DNA from: an uncultured Rikenellaceae bacterium
GTDB lineage: Bacteria; Bacteroidota; Bacteroidia; Bacteroidales; Rikenellaceae
Direction of reading: 5' to 3'
Length of the DNA: 32,303 nucleotides
Assembly: GCA_910577285.1 (NCBI GenBank)
Contig: CAJTLO010000004.1
Span: 52,198-84,500 of the forward strand
Below the pieces are notes generated by a model, which was not told where the DNA came from, made no database searches, and was given only the letters and a program-made list of their open reading frames with translations. Made by a program: the position numbers and the translations under genes. Below, one piece after another: positions 25,345 through 32,303 of this stretch. Positions within the stretch are counted from its first letter, which is position 1; every line of letters starts with the position of its first letter.

Positions 25345-27198
25345 TCATCGACTGAAAAGTTTTTTTATCTCGTCGGTCGCCATCCGCACGAGCACGGGAC
25401 GGCCGTCGTAGGTGTAGTTGTAGCGTCCGCCGTCGGAAAGGGCCTCCAGGATAGCGGTCATCTCCCCCTCCGAGTAGCTCGCCGGCATACGTTTGGCGCC
25501 GTCGCGGGCCAGCACCGCCGCAAGGCGATCCTTGCCCTCGTCGCCGGGCTGCATCCCGTCGGCAAGCGCATCCAGCACATCGTACAGTAGGTCTTGGATC
25601 TCGCCGATCGCGAAGTCGGCCGGAATCCCCGTCACCTCGATGCTGTTCTCGTCCCTGCGGACATATTCGAAACCGAGCGCGAGAAAATCCTCGTAACGTT
25701 CGGCCAGCAGCGCGGCGTCGTCCGCCGAAAAGACGAGCACCTCCGGAAACATGAGTTTCTGGGTCACGGAGGTATCGTTGCCGAGCATCATGCGGTACCG
25801 CTCGAAAAGAATGGCCTCCTTCGCCCTGCGAAGGTCCACCACCACCAGTTCCCCGCCGCACGAGGAGGCCGCATAGCCGCCCCCCAGTGCCAACGCACCG
25901 CAGAACTTCTCCTCCTCGGGACGTTCGCCGAATGCCAATGCCTGCTGCCGGGGAGCCTCCCCGCCGATATACTCCAGTACCGAACTGTCGAAACGCTCCA
26001 GCAACCGGTCGCGATCCATGCCGGCAAGGGTCCCGTATCCCTCCTCGAAATCCGAGAACCCCGCCTGCGAACACCTTCCCACCTCTTCGCAGCGGAAAGG
26101 ATTGTAGGTGGGATCGGAGACTGCGGGCGGTATCCGGTCGATGGGCCCCTCCTTTCGCAAGGGAATCTCCACGCTCCCGGCCTCGTCGAAATCCATGAAG
26201 GAAACGGCTCCCGTCTTGGCGAGCGATTCCCGCACCGAGGCGTGGATGATCTGCCATATCGCGGGGCCGTCGTCGAAACGCACCTCTATCTTCTGAGGAT
26301 GGATGTTCACGTCGATCTTATCGGGGTCCACCTCGAAAAAGAGGAAATAGGAGGGTTGGGTCCCGACGGGGATCAGTTTTTCATAGGCCTGCATAACGGC
26401 CTTGTGGAAGTAGGAGCTCTTGAAGAAACGACCGTTCACATACATGTACTGCTCCCGGTTGGTCTGCTTGCTGGAGGAGGGTTTCCCCACGAAGCCGGTG
26501 ATCTTCACCAGCGAGGTTTCGGTGCCCACCTCCAACAGGTTGCCGGCGATGTGTTTGCCCATAAGGCCCACGATGCGCTGCTTCAGTCCGCCGGGCGTCA
26601 GATTGTAGACGGGCGCATCCTCGCCGTAGAGCGCGAAGGCCATCTCGGGATGACACATGGCCACCCGCCGGAACTCCTCGGCGATATGGCGCGGCTCGGT
26701 GGTGCTCTTGTCCAGCGCCCGCCGCCGGGCGGGCACATTGAAGAAGAGGTTCTTCACCGCGAACTGGCTGCCGGCGGGAGTCACCACGGTTTCCTGCGAC
26801 TGGAACCGGCTCCCCTCCACCACGATCTTCACGCCGAGCTCGTCCTCCCGGCGACGCGTGGAAAGCTCCACATGCGCAATGGCCGCGATGGAGGCCAGCG
26901 CTTCGCCCCGGAAGCCGAACGTATGGAGAGCATAGACATCCTCTATGCGCGTTATCTTGCTCGTGGCATGTTTGTCGAACGCCATCCTCGCATCCAGAGG
27001 CGACATGCCCTCCCCGTCGTCGACCACCCGGATAAGCTCCTTCCCCCCGTTGCGGTAACTCACGGTCACGGTCGTGGCACCGGCATCCACGGAGTTCTCC
27101 ATCATCTCCTTGACCACCGATGCGGGACGGTTCACCACCTCCCCGGCCGCGATCTGACTGGCGACGGTATCGGGCAACAATCTTATCTTGTCTGACAT
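25345..27198 (-). CDS. mutL: DNA mismatch repair protein MutL
   Basis: This 617-residue protein has the GHKL ATPase motifs IAAGEVVNRP (16-25), ENSVDAGA (34-41), DDGEGM and the GFRGEALASI loop, followed by the transducer domain and a C-terminal dimerisation domain from about 430. In the C-terminal domain the endonuclease motif of methyl-independent MutL, DQHA(x)2E(x)4E, reads D-L-R-R-A-K-E-A-I-L-F-E. The Gln and His are replaced while Asp and both Glu remain, so nicking activity may be altered. It works with MutS in mismatch repair. The gene follows a small membrane protein gene by 28 bases. Confidence 0.97.
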   Translation of the reverse strand: MSDKIRLLPDTVASQIAAGEVVNRPASVVKEMMENSVDAGATTVTVSYRNGGKELIRVVDDGEGMSPLDARMAFDKHATSKITRIEDVYALHTFGFRGEALASIAAIAHVELSTRRREDELGVKIVVEGSRFQSQETVVTPAGSQFAVKNLFFNVPARRRALDKSTTEPRHIAEEFRRVAMCHPEMAFALYGEDAPVYNLTPGGLKQRIVGLMGKHIAGNLLEVGTETSLVKITGFVGKPSSSKQTNREQYMYVNGRFFKSSYFHKAVMQAYEKLIPVGTQPSYFLFFEVDPDKIDVNIHPQKIEVRFDDGPAIWQIIHASVRESLAKTGAVSFMDFDEAGSVEIPLRKEGPIDRIPPAVSDPTYNPFRCEEVGRCSQAGFSDFEEGYGTLAGMDRDRLLERFDSSVLEYIGGEAPRQQALAFGERPEEEKFCGALALGGGYAASSCGGELVVVDLRRAKEAILFERYRMMLGNDTSVTQKLMFPEVLVFSADDAALLAERYEDFLALGFEYVRRDENSIEVTGIPADFAIGEIQDLLYDVLDALADGMQPGDEGKDRLAAVLARDGAKRMPASYSEGEMTAILEALSDGGRYNYTYDGRPVLVRMATDEIKKLFSR

Positions 27199-27226
27199 GC
27201 CGTAAACTGCGGAAAAATTAACGTTA

Positions 27227-27514
27227 TCACCCGATCACCCATACCACGGCAACCGCCAACAACCCCAGCAACACCAACAGGAAAAGGATGCCTCCCCTCT
27301 TCTTCCTGCCGTTCCGCCTGCCGGTCTCCGCCCCCATCATGCGCTGCATCCGGCGACGGCGCAACAACTCTCCGGGGACATACTCCCCGTCGGCTGCGGA
27401 ACGCTCCCCAAGCAGCTCCTCACGCCGTTGCCGGCGTGCCTCCTCCTCCGGGTCGTAATAGCGCGGGCGGTAATCGAACTGCCTCGGCTTGGGGGTATAA
27501 AAGAACCTTGCCAT
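27227..27514 (-). CDS. Small membrane protein of unknown function upstream of mutL
   Basis: This 95-residue protein has a charged, Arg/Glu-rich N-terminal part (RPRYYDPEEEARRQRREEL), a basic stretch (RRNGRKKRG, about 67-75) and one C-terminal membrane helix (ILFLLVLLGLLAVAVVWVIG). Topology suggests a tail-anchored or single-pass inner membrane protein with a cytoplasmic N-terminus. I recognise no enzyme motif. It precedes mutL by 28 bases and has a promoter box about 120 bases upstream, so it probably leads the mutL-rhomboid operon. A similar small protein next to mutL occurs in other Bacteroidetes as far as I recall. Confidence 0.8.
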   Translation of the reverse strand: MARFFYTPKPRQFDYRPRYYDPEEEARRQRREELLGERSAADGEYVPGELLRRRRMQRMMGAETGRRNGRKKRGGILFLLVLLGLLAVAVVWVIG

Positions 27515-27633
27515 ATCCTGCGGTTTATTGACTTTTCTGTGGCTGCGACACCGACGGCCATAAGCACATGCGTCCGTACCGTCCGGTATCCGTCACCGGA
27601 ACCGAATGCGCACGAACGCCGTCGATGTCCGAA

Positions 27634-27641
27634 CAAATATA
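27634..27641 (-). promoter_or_regulatory. Promoter box for the small protein-mutL operon
   Basis: The minus strand reads TATATTTG, a perfect -7 consensus, just after the dnaJ stop codon. It would start a transcript near 27630 with a leader of about 115 bases. The -33 region (TTTC) matches only partly. Confidence 0.55.
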
Positions 27642-27645
27642 CTCC

Positions 27646-28818
27646 TTATCGGAAGAAATTCCGCATGCGCTCGAAGATATTTTGCTCCGGACGCGAGTTG
27701 TCGGGATTCTTGAATGCAGGACTCTGCGCAAGCCCTTCGACCGCCTTGCGCTCCTCGGCCGACAGCTTCGAGGGAACGTCGATGTCCACCACCACTAGAA
27801 TGTCGCCGCGACCGCGACCGTTCAGGTCGGGGATTCCCTTCCCGCGCAGGCGCAATACGCTGCCCGCGGTCGTACCGGGAGCCACCTTCACCTTGGCGCG
27901 CCCCTCGACGGTGGGCACCTCCACCGTACCGCCCAACAGGGCCGTAGGGATGGATATCTTGTGATTGTGCAACAAGTCGTTTCCGTCACGCACGAGCTGC
28001 GGGTCGCGCTCCTCCTCGATCACCACCAGCAAATCGCCGTTGATACCGCCCCGACGGGCGGCATTGCCCTTGCCGCTGACCGAGAGCTGCATGCCCTCGC
28101 CCACACCGGCCGGAATCTTGATCTCCACGATCTCTTCGCCGCGGACGATCCCTTCGCCCTTGCATTTGGTACACGGATCGGTAACCACCTCGCCCGTGCC
28201 CTGGCACGCAGGACACGCACGCTGCGTCTGCGTCCGGCCGAAGAAGCTGTCCACCACCTCGGTCACCACGCCCGCACCGTTGCAGGTCTTACACTTCTCC
28301 ACACCCGACGAAGTACGCGCACCGCTGCCTCCGCAGGCATCGCAGGTGACGAACTTGCCTATCTTCAGCTTCTTGGTGGTTCCGTTCACCACCTCCTTCA
28401 GCGAGAGCTTCACCTTTACCCGCAGGTCCGACCCTCGGTTCACCCGACGGCCTGCGGCACCGCCGAAGCCCCCGAAACCGCCGAACCCTCCGAAACCGCC
28501 GCCGAAGTGGCCCCCGAAGATGTCGCCGAACTGGCTGAATATATCCTCCATCGAGAAACCGCCGCCGCTGTAGGCACCGCCGCCGGCAGGACCGTTCATG
28601 CCGGCATGGCCGAACTGGTCGTACCGCGCCTTCTTGTCCGGATTGCTCAGCACGTCGTATGCCTCGGCCGCCTCCTTGAACTTGTCTTCGGCCTCCTTGT
28701 CGCCCGGGTTCTTGTCCGGATGGTATTTCAGGGCGGCCTTGCGGTACGCCTTTTTTATCTCGTCTGCGCTGGCAGTGCGTTCCACGCCCAGCACCTCATA
28801 GTAATCCCTCTTTGCCAT
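27646..28818 (-). CDS. dnaJ: Chaperone protein DnaJ
   Basis: This 390-residue type I J-protein has a J domain with the HPD motif at 33-35 (YHPDKNPGD), then a Gly/Phe-rich linker (FGGHFGGGFGGFGGFGGF). Four zinc-binding repeats follow (CDACGGSG, CKTCNGAG, CPACQGTG, CTKCKGEG), then the C-terminal substrate-binding domain. It stimulates DnaK ATPase and binds unfolded proteins. It lies 94 bases after grpE on the same strand. dnaK is not in the window, a separation common in Bacteroidetes. Confidence 0.98.
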   Translation of the reverse strand: MAKRDYYEVLGVERTASADEIKKAYRKAALKYHPDKNPGDKEAEDKFKEAAEAYDVLSNPDKKARYDQFGHAGMNGPAGGGAYSGGGFSMEDIFSQFGDIFGGHFGGGFGGFGGFGGFGGAAGRRVNRGSDLRVKVKLSLKEVVNGTTKKLKIGKFVTCDACGGSGARTSSGVEKCKTCNGAGVVTEVVDSFFGRTQTQRACPACQGTGEVVTDPCTKCKGEGIVRGEEIVEIKIPAGVGEGMQLSVSGKGNAARRGGINGDLLVVIEEERDPQLVRDGNDLLHNHKISIPTALLGGTVEVPTVEGRAKVKVAPGTTAGSVLRLRGKGIPDLNGRGRGDILVVVDIDVPSKLSAEERKAVEGLAQSPAFKNPDNSRPEQNIFERMRNFFR

Positions 28819-28912
28819 ATCAAATATTACGGGACCCGCGGTCCCCGCCTCCTGTCTTTTCGTCTGTAGGCCGCCCGCCCTTTGCGGAACGGTCGCACGC
28901 CGGGGGAAGGTC

Positions 28913-29500
28913 CTATTCGCCTACCACCACTTTGCTGTAACGTATCACTTTGTCGTGCAGCTTATACCCCTTCTGCACCACATCCACTACCTTGCCTTTC
29001 CGCTCTTTCTCCGGAGCGGGAATCTTCGCCACGGCCTCATGAAGGTCGGTATCGAGCTCCGCTCCGAGCGCATCGATCTCCGACAGTCCCCGCGCACGCA
29101 ACGTATCGCGCAGCTTGTTCGAGATGAGCACCACCCCTTCGCGGACCGCCTCCACGTCCGAACTCTTGCGCGTAGCGTCGAGCGCACGCTCCAAATCATC
29201 CATGACCGGCAGAAGGGCCTTGATGACCTCTTCGCCCGCAGAGGAGATCAGATCCATCTTCTCCTTCAGCGTGCGTTTACGGTAGTTGTCGAATTCCGCC
29301 GAAAGCCTGACATATTTGTCCCGCCACTGGGCCGCATCCTCTGCCATTTTTACAGCAGACGAGTCGCCGTCCGACGCTTCTTCTGCCATATTGACACGGG
29401 CATTCTCCTCCTTCTCCGGCCGAGCACCCTCCCGGGCATCGGAAGCGCCGCCATTAACCTCTTCTTGTTCTGAACTTTGCGTATCCTTCTCCTTATTCAT
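28913..29500 (-). CDS. grpE: Nucleotide exchange factor GrpE
   Basis: This 195-residue protein has an acidic, low-complexity N-terminus and a long helix with the family segment WRDKYVRLSAEFDNYRKRT. LLPVMDDLERAL follows, and it ends with the beta domain signature VVDVVQKGYKLHDKVIRYSKVVVG. It acts as a dimer releasing ADP from DnaK. The ATG at 29500 (MNKEKDTQSS) was chosen because upstream in-frame codons include the leader and a terminator hairpin. Expression could start from a near promoter box at 29595 or from a stronger promoter at 29800 through a terminator at 29652-29686, which would allow conditional read-through. Confidence 0.97.
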   Translation of the reverse strand: MNKEKDTQSSEQEEVNGGASDAREGARPEKEENARVNMAEEASDGDSSAVKMAEDAAQWRDKYVRLSAEFDNYRKRTLKEKMDLISSAGEEVIKALLPVMDDLERALDATRKSSDVEAVREGVVLISNKLRDTLRARGLSEIDALGAELDTDLHEAVAKIPAPEKERKGKVVDVVQKGYKLHDKVIRYSKVVVGE

Positions 29501-29594
29501 GGCTGTGTATTTGATCTTTTTCCGCCCTTTAGGGCTCAAAATATATACCAAGCGACCGTCCGCCGAGAATCCCTGCCACGGAACGGGCAACGTG

Positions 29595-29602
29595 CAAAGT
29601 AA
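29595..29602 (-). promoter_or_regulatory. Possible proximal grpE promoter box
   Basis: The minus strand reads TTACTTTG, one mismatch from TAnnTTTG, with TTTTC about 19 bases upstream. It would give a leader of about 90 bases before grpE. Confidence 0.4.
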
Positions 29603-29651
29603 CGGAAAATCCACGGCTTTAGAAAATTTCTCCCGTGCCGGAAAACGCCCT

Positions 29652-29686
29652 AAAAAATACGTTCCGGGAACAGCGATTCCCGGAAC
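29652..29686 (-). terminator. Minus-strand intrinsic terminator upstream of grpE
   Basis: A perfect 10-bp stem (GTTCCGGGAA at 29661-29670 with its complement at 29677-29686, 6-base loop) is followed on the minus strand by GTA and six T (29652-29657). No minus-strand protein gene precedes it, so it ends a small RNA or acts as an attenuator for grpE. Confidence 0.8.
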
Positions 29687-29794
29687 GACACAACACAACT
29701 AAAAACTGATAAAAATTGCCTTACGAGCTACGGCCGCCTGTGTACGCGGAACGATTCTCCTCACTCCACGCCGGGCCCCTCGCACAAGGTATGA
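29652..29794 (-). ncRNA. Candidate small RNA (about 140 bases) or grpE attenuator leader
   Basis: A consensus promoter at 29800-29830 would start a minus-strand transcript near 29794, and the intrinsic terminator ends it near 29652. In between there is no open frame of note. An imperfect stem joins CCTTGTGCG, near the 5' end, with CGCGTACACAGG. I do not recognise the RNA; it is neither an obvious SRP, tmRNA nor RNase P RNA. It may be a free-standing RNA or the terminated leader of the grpE-dnaJ transcript. Confidence 0.45.
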
Positions 29795-29799
29795 CACTG

Positions 29800-29830
29800 C
29801 AAAAATAATATATTTTTCACGATTATCAAA
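29800..29830 (-). promoter_or_regulatory. Strong minus-strand promoter in the grpE-tRNA intergenic region
   Basis: On the minus strand, TTTG (29827-29830), exactly 19 bases, then TATTTTTG (29800-29807). Both boxes match the Bacteroidetes consensus perfectly. Confidence 0.7.
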
Positions 29831-29910
29831 TATTATTTATCGAAAATCAATAACAAGTATCTCATCCATCCTTCCATGAACCCGCACGACTTCCCGCCTT
29901 CCTATTAATA

Positions 29911-29948
29911 AGGACGCAACAACCGGCCTCCATATAACACCGCGTCCT
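29911..29948. other. Stem-loop in the AT-rich intergenic region
   Basis: AGGACGC at 29911-29917 pairs perfectly with GCGTCCT at 29942-29948 around a 24-base loop. It lies within the possible longer minus-strand transcript. Its function is unknown, and no protein gene is visible between 29501 and 30335. Confidence 0.45.
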
Positions 29949-29982
29949 CGGCTTTACACCGCCCCCAACACAGCATTCAATA

Positions 29983-30014
29983 CAAAGATAAATACAAAAC
30001 AATATACTATGCAA
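29983..30014 (-). promoter_or_regulatory. Second minus-strand promoter candidate
   Basis: The minus strand reads TTG (30012-30014), 21 bases, then TATCTTTG (29983-29990), a perfect -7 box. It would yield a longer transcript reaching the terminator at 29652. Confidence 0.45.
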
Positions 30015-30054
30015 TACACACAATACATTTTTCATAGAAATTTTGCGAAGAATA

Positions 30055-30085
30055 TTGCACGAATCAAAATTTAACTCTATCTTTG
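30055..30085 (+). promoter_or_regulatory. tRNA-Gln promoter
   Basis: TTG at 30055-30057, 20 bases, then TATCTTTG at 30078-30085 (perfect -7 box). The transcript would start near 30092, about 17 bases before the tRNA. Confidence 0.75.
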
Positions 30086-30108
30086 CTCCGCTTTTTAAAG
30101 GAAAGTAT

Positions 30109-30179
30109 TGGGCTATGGTGTAATGGTAACACTACAGATTCTGGTCCTGTCATTCTTGGTTCGAATCCAGGTAGCCCAA
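30109..30179 (+). tRNA. tRNA-Gln (anticodon CTG)
   Basis: The acceptor stem TGGGCTA pairs with TAGCCCA (30172-30178), and A30179 is the discriminator. The D-arm stem is GTGT/ACAC, and the T-arm is CTTGG TTCGAAT CCAGG. The anticodon loop TTCTGGT contains CTG. The anticodon stem ACAGA/CCTGT has an A-C mismatch next to the loop (positions 31 and 39). CCA is not encoded. A promoter precedes it and an intrinsic terminator starts five bases after it, so it is a single-gene unit. Confidence 0.95.
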
Positions 30180-30183
30180 CCGC

Positions 30184-30220
30184 GAAGAGAGAGGTATCGA
30201 GTACCTCTCTCTTCTTTTCT
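30184..30220 (+). terminator. tRNA-Gln intrinsic terminator
   Basis: A perfect 13-bp stem (30184-30196 with 30202-30214, GAAGAGAGAGGTA and its complement) with a TCGAG loop, followed by TTTTCT. Confidence 0.93.
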
Positions 30221-30335
30221 ATTTCCCATACGTTTCCGTTTTCCCATCCCGGCCGCCTTCCCCCGCAGCTTGTGCGGGTGGCAGGATATTTGATTGGATT
30301 TATCCACAGAACAACCCCATTAAAACAGACTGATT

Positions 30336-30497
30336 ATGAAAACGGAAGAGAAACTCCCCGCCGACCTTCAGGAGAAGGTGGACGAAGTCAGGCTCGACAA
30401 TGCAGGCAAACCGGAGCATGCGCACCTCACCGACAAGGAGGTTGCGGCCGACGTCAACAAGATCAACCCCGATTGCAACACCCTCGATCGCGGCTAA
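30336..30497 (+). CDS. Small hypothetical protein, 53 residues
   Basis: A short frame begins MKTEEKLPADLQEKVDEV and ends NPDCNTLDRG before TAA. It is highly charged and soluble, with no signal peptide or membrane segment. Codon use is like that of real genes here (GAG, CTC, GAC, AAG preferred), and the composition differs from the Arg/Pro-rich chance frames of this GC-rich DNA. It follows a less GC-rich gap after the tRNA terminator and has an intrinsic terminator about 190 bases downstream. I do not recognise the family and assign no function. Confidence 0.6.
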   Translation: MKTEEKLPADLQEKVDEVRLDNAGKPEHAHLTDKEVAADVNKINPDCNTLDRG

Positions 30498-30969
30498 CGG
30501 AACGCCCCGATCCTTGCCTTTCCGACGGGATCAATCCCCGACCCGCCGCCTTGCCGGCCGCATCCCCCAGGGAGGACCGAAACGGCAGGCGACCGAAGCG
30601 GGAGAGGCAAGAGCACGAAACAGGAAAGATTGGCCGCCCTATCCGGACGGTGCATCCCGTCGACAACCGGATATCCGGCATGCCGAGAACAGGCGTCACG
30701 AATTGTTTCGTGACGCCTGTTCTTTTCCGGTTCCCGGCCGCCGGCATACAAGGGCCCATGCCGGACGAAGGCGATCGTCCGGCACCCGAATCGCGACGCC
30801 CTGTTCCCGCACACCGCCGGAAGCTACCTCCCCGAGAGCGACTCGCCCGCCCGACCGCCCCGTCCTTCCTCTCCGCGCCGCACGGCCGACACCCGATACA
30901 CAAGCAGGACGAGTTTCTCAACCCGTCCTGCCGATAAAGAACCCCCGTCGGGGAAAGAGCGCCGCCGTC
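30498..30969. other. Intergenic region before cysteate synthase
   Basis: Apart from the terminator at 30687-30726, I see nothing supported here. The open frames on both strands are Arg/Pro-rich and lack motifs. Confidence 0.45.
30687..30726 (+). terminator. Strong intrinsic terminator downstream of the small protein gene
   Basis: A perfect 16-bp stem (30687-30702 with 30707-30722, GAACAGGCGTCACGAA and its complement) with a TTGT loop, followed by TTTT on the plus strand. The minus-strand side is not T-rich, so it serves plus-strand transcription. Confidence 0.88.
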
Positions 30970-32274
30970 CTATTCGGCGAACAGCGCTTCGGTCCGGCTG
31001 ATGACATCGGCTTCGGATGCCGTCAGAGGAAACACGATGGAAGGCTTGAGGTGCCACATCTGCCGCCCCGCCTTGTAGCGTTTTTCGCCGCCGCCGGTCA
31101 CGTTCAGCATGACGACATCCTCCCGACCCACCTTGCCCTGTTTTACGGCCTGTATGAGCGAATCCACCGCCACCGCAGCAGCATGATGAATGTCGATGCC
31201 TTCGGTCTGCTCGAACAACTTCCCGGCACGGCGCAATGCCGCGTTGGTCGACACGAAGAAATCGCCGCCGCTCTCCTTCATCACATCGTACAAACCGCCC
31301 ATGATGCCGTAGGGGGGCCGACGGTTGGAGAGCACTTTGGCGTCGATGATCCCCGCATCGCGGCGCGCACGGTGGTCGTCGTAGGGCAGCATGTGCCGCG
31401 AATCGGCCCTCCACGCATCGTACATCGGCACGAAGGGGGCGTTCTGCGACAGCATGAGCTTCATGCGGTTGGGACCGAAACGCCCGTCCGCCTCCAGACG
31501 CAGGGCCGCTTCCCATGCGGCAATGGCACCCGTACCGCTGCCCACCGCCTGGAAATAGTAATCCGGAATACGTCCGATGAAAGTCGCCGCCGAGAGTACC
31601 GTAGTCGCCATACCGTCCCGACGGGCCACATTCTTCGCACCGCCCTCGGCAATGAAACGGTTCGACTTGAGCACCATGTTGCTCAGGTGAATGGCATCGA
31701 AATAGTCGCCGCCCCGCTGCGCGGCTATGAGCTTCACGCAGTCGTTGAGCGGCTCCTCGAACCACAACGCCTCGAGATTGTCCTCCGGCACGCTCAGCAG
31801 AAGCGGTATGTTGTTTTCGGAGCACACGCGCGCGAAGGCCCGCGCGGTATTGCCCGCCGAAGCCACCACGAGAATGCGCCCGGCCGAGTCATCGAAACGA
31901 CCGCACACGCTGTACGCTTCGGTCTCCTTGAACGAGCAGGTCTTCATCCGGGCTCCCTTTTCGGGAAAATAGCCGCTGAAGGTGATGTAGAGATTGGTAA
32001 GCCCCAATTGCCGGGCCAGCCCCTCGCTCTTGTAGGTTACCGGGGCGCACGATCCTTTCAGCGTCCGCCGCACCGGCAGCCAGTCGCAGAACTTGTAGAT
32101 TCCGTAATCGTCGCTCCGCACCTCGAGGCATTTGGTTTCATAAGCGGTCCGCACGAGGGAGGGAGTATTGCACTGTCTGTCCTCGAGTACCGAACCGTCG
32201 TCGTCAAACTCACGCCCGGTCGCCACGCAGCGCAGTTTGTATCGGGTAGGTCGAAAATCTTCCATAGATTCCAT
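30970..32274 (-). CDS. Cysteate synthase (threonine synthase-like PLP enzyme)
   Basis: This 434-residue fold-type II PLP enzyme shows FCDWLPVRR (62-70), APVTYKSEGLARQLGL (77-92), FSGYFPEKGA, the PLP-binding Lys116 in MKTCSFKETEA, VVASAGNTARAF, EGGAKNVARRDGM, YFQAVGSGTG and NAPFVPMYDAW. This ordered set matches the methanogen cysteate synthase family much better than true threonine synthases. Cysteate synthase joins O-phosphoserine and sulfite to give L-cysteate (EC 2.5.1.76). In Bacteroidetes cysteate is the head-group precursor of capnine-type sulfonolipids, which Alistipes makes. Starts at 32274 (MESMED) or nine bases later are both possible; the promoter box lies only about 12 bases upstream. 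Confidence 0.9.
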   Translation of the reverse strand: MESMEDFRPTRYKLRCVATGREFDDDGSVLEDRQCNTPSLVRTAYETKCLEVRSDDYGIYKFCDWLPVRRTLKGSCAPVTYKSEGLARQLGLTNLYITFSGYFPEKGARMKTCSFKETEAYSVCGRFDDSAGRILVVASAGNTARAFARVCSENNIPLLLSVPEDNLEALWFEEPLNDCVKLIAAQRGGDYFDAIHLSNMVLKSNRFIAEGGAKNVARRDGMATTVLSAATFIGRIPDYYFQAVGSGTGAIAAWEAALRLEADGRFGPNRMKLMLSQNAPFVPMYDAWRADSRHMLPYDDHRARRDAGIIDAKVLSNRRPPYGIMGGLYDVMKESGGDFFVSTNAALRRAGKLFEQTEGIDIHHAAAVAVDSLIQAVKQGKVGREDVVMLNVTGGGEKRYKAGRQMWHLKPSIVFPLTASEADVISRTEALFAE

Positions 32275-32285
32275 GATTTAGGATA

Positions 32286-32293
32286 CAAATATA
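32286..32293 (-). promoter_or_regulatory. Cysteate synthase promoter (-7 box)
   Basis: The minus strand reads TATATTTG, a perfect -7 consensus. The -33 region falls at or beyond the window edge. The implied 5' leader is very short (under 10 bases to the first ATG, about 15 to the second), so the gene may be nearly leaderless. Confidence 0.6.
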
Positions 32294-32303
32294 GAATATA
32301 TTC

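Noticed and set aside
27646..29500. A full hrcA-grpE-dnaK-dnaJ heat-shock operon
   Set aside because: Only grpE and dnaJ are present, and I see no inverted repeat resembling CIRCE upstream.
30970..32274. Threonine synthase as the product
   Set aside because: The ordered motifs (TYKSEGLARQLGL, SGYFPEKGA, KTCSFKETEA, VARRDGM) match cysteate synthase. Threonine synthase is only the superfamily relation.

Overview
The window looks like chromosomal DNA from a GC-rich member of the Bacteroidales, most likely Alistipes. The reasons are the protein families (Bacteroidetes-type GreA, MutL, Fcl and DnaJ), the recurring Bacteroidetes promoter pattern (TTTG or TTG, about 19-21 bases, then TAnnTTTG) and a cysteate synthase, the expected entry enzyme of the sulfonolipid pathway for which Alistipes is known. 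The genus is an inference.

Layout. (1) 1-240: three and a fraction copies of a 75-bp hairpin-rich tandem repeat. (2) 273-1101: a CRISPR array of 13 repeats and 12 spacers. Its left end is degenerate, and a leader with a promoter box lies on its right. No cas gene is inside the window. (3) 1550-1870: the remains of a nucleotide-sugar epimerase gene. (4) 1903-17781: a tightly packed, co-directional surface polysaccharide (O-antigen or capsule) cluster with many start/stop overlaps. It encodes a flippase, a polymerase, four glycosyltransferases, a hexapeptide acetyltransferase, a sugar aminotransferase, the initiating phosphoglycosyltransferase, a GNAT acyltransferase, a small acyl-assembly module (ACP, SDR, KASIII-like, FkbH-like HAD, second ACP), and Gmd plus Fcl for GDP-L-fucose. 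(5) 17813-19285: cardiolipin synthase on the other strand. (6) greA at 20143-20616, with a strong promoter, an early intrinsic terminator in its leader and a clear terminator after it. (7) 21149-22199: a membrane acyltransferase split by an 11-G tract, which looks like a phase-variable gene caught OFF. (8) Minus strand, 22246-29500: dinB, an endonuclease/exonuclease/phosphatase family protein, a rhomboid protease, mutL, a small membrane protein, dnaJ and grpE. (9) 29501-30300: an RNA-rich intergenic stretch with a candidate small RNA or grpE leader and tRNA-Gln(CTG). (10) A 53-residue hypothetical protein at 30336-30497, and cysteate synthase at 30970-32274 on the minus strand.

How the genes work together. 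The polysaccharide cluster can plausibly build a fucose-containing repeat unit on undecaprenyl phosphate. It would start from an amino sugar made by the DegT-family aminotransferase and loaded by the PglC-like transferase. The FkbH/KASIII/SDR/ACP module, set between the GNAT transferase and the remaining glycosyltransferase, suggests a custom acyl group assembled on a carrier protein and attached to the amino sugar. The phase-variable acyltransferase further along could add on/off acylation to the same surface. The most notable points are this acyl-assembly module, the poly-G switch, the GraL-like arrangement in front of greA, the minus-strand RNA candidate near 29.7 kb, and the cysteate synthase.
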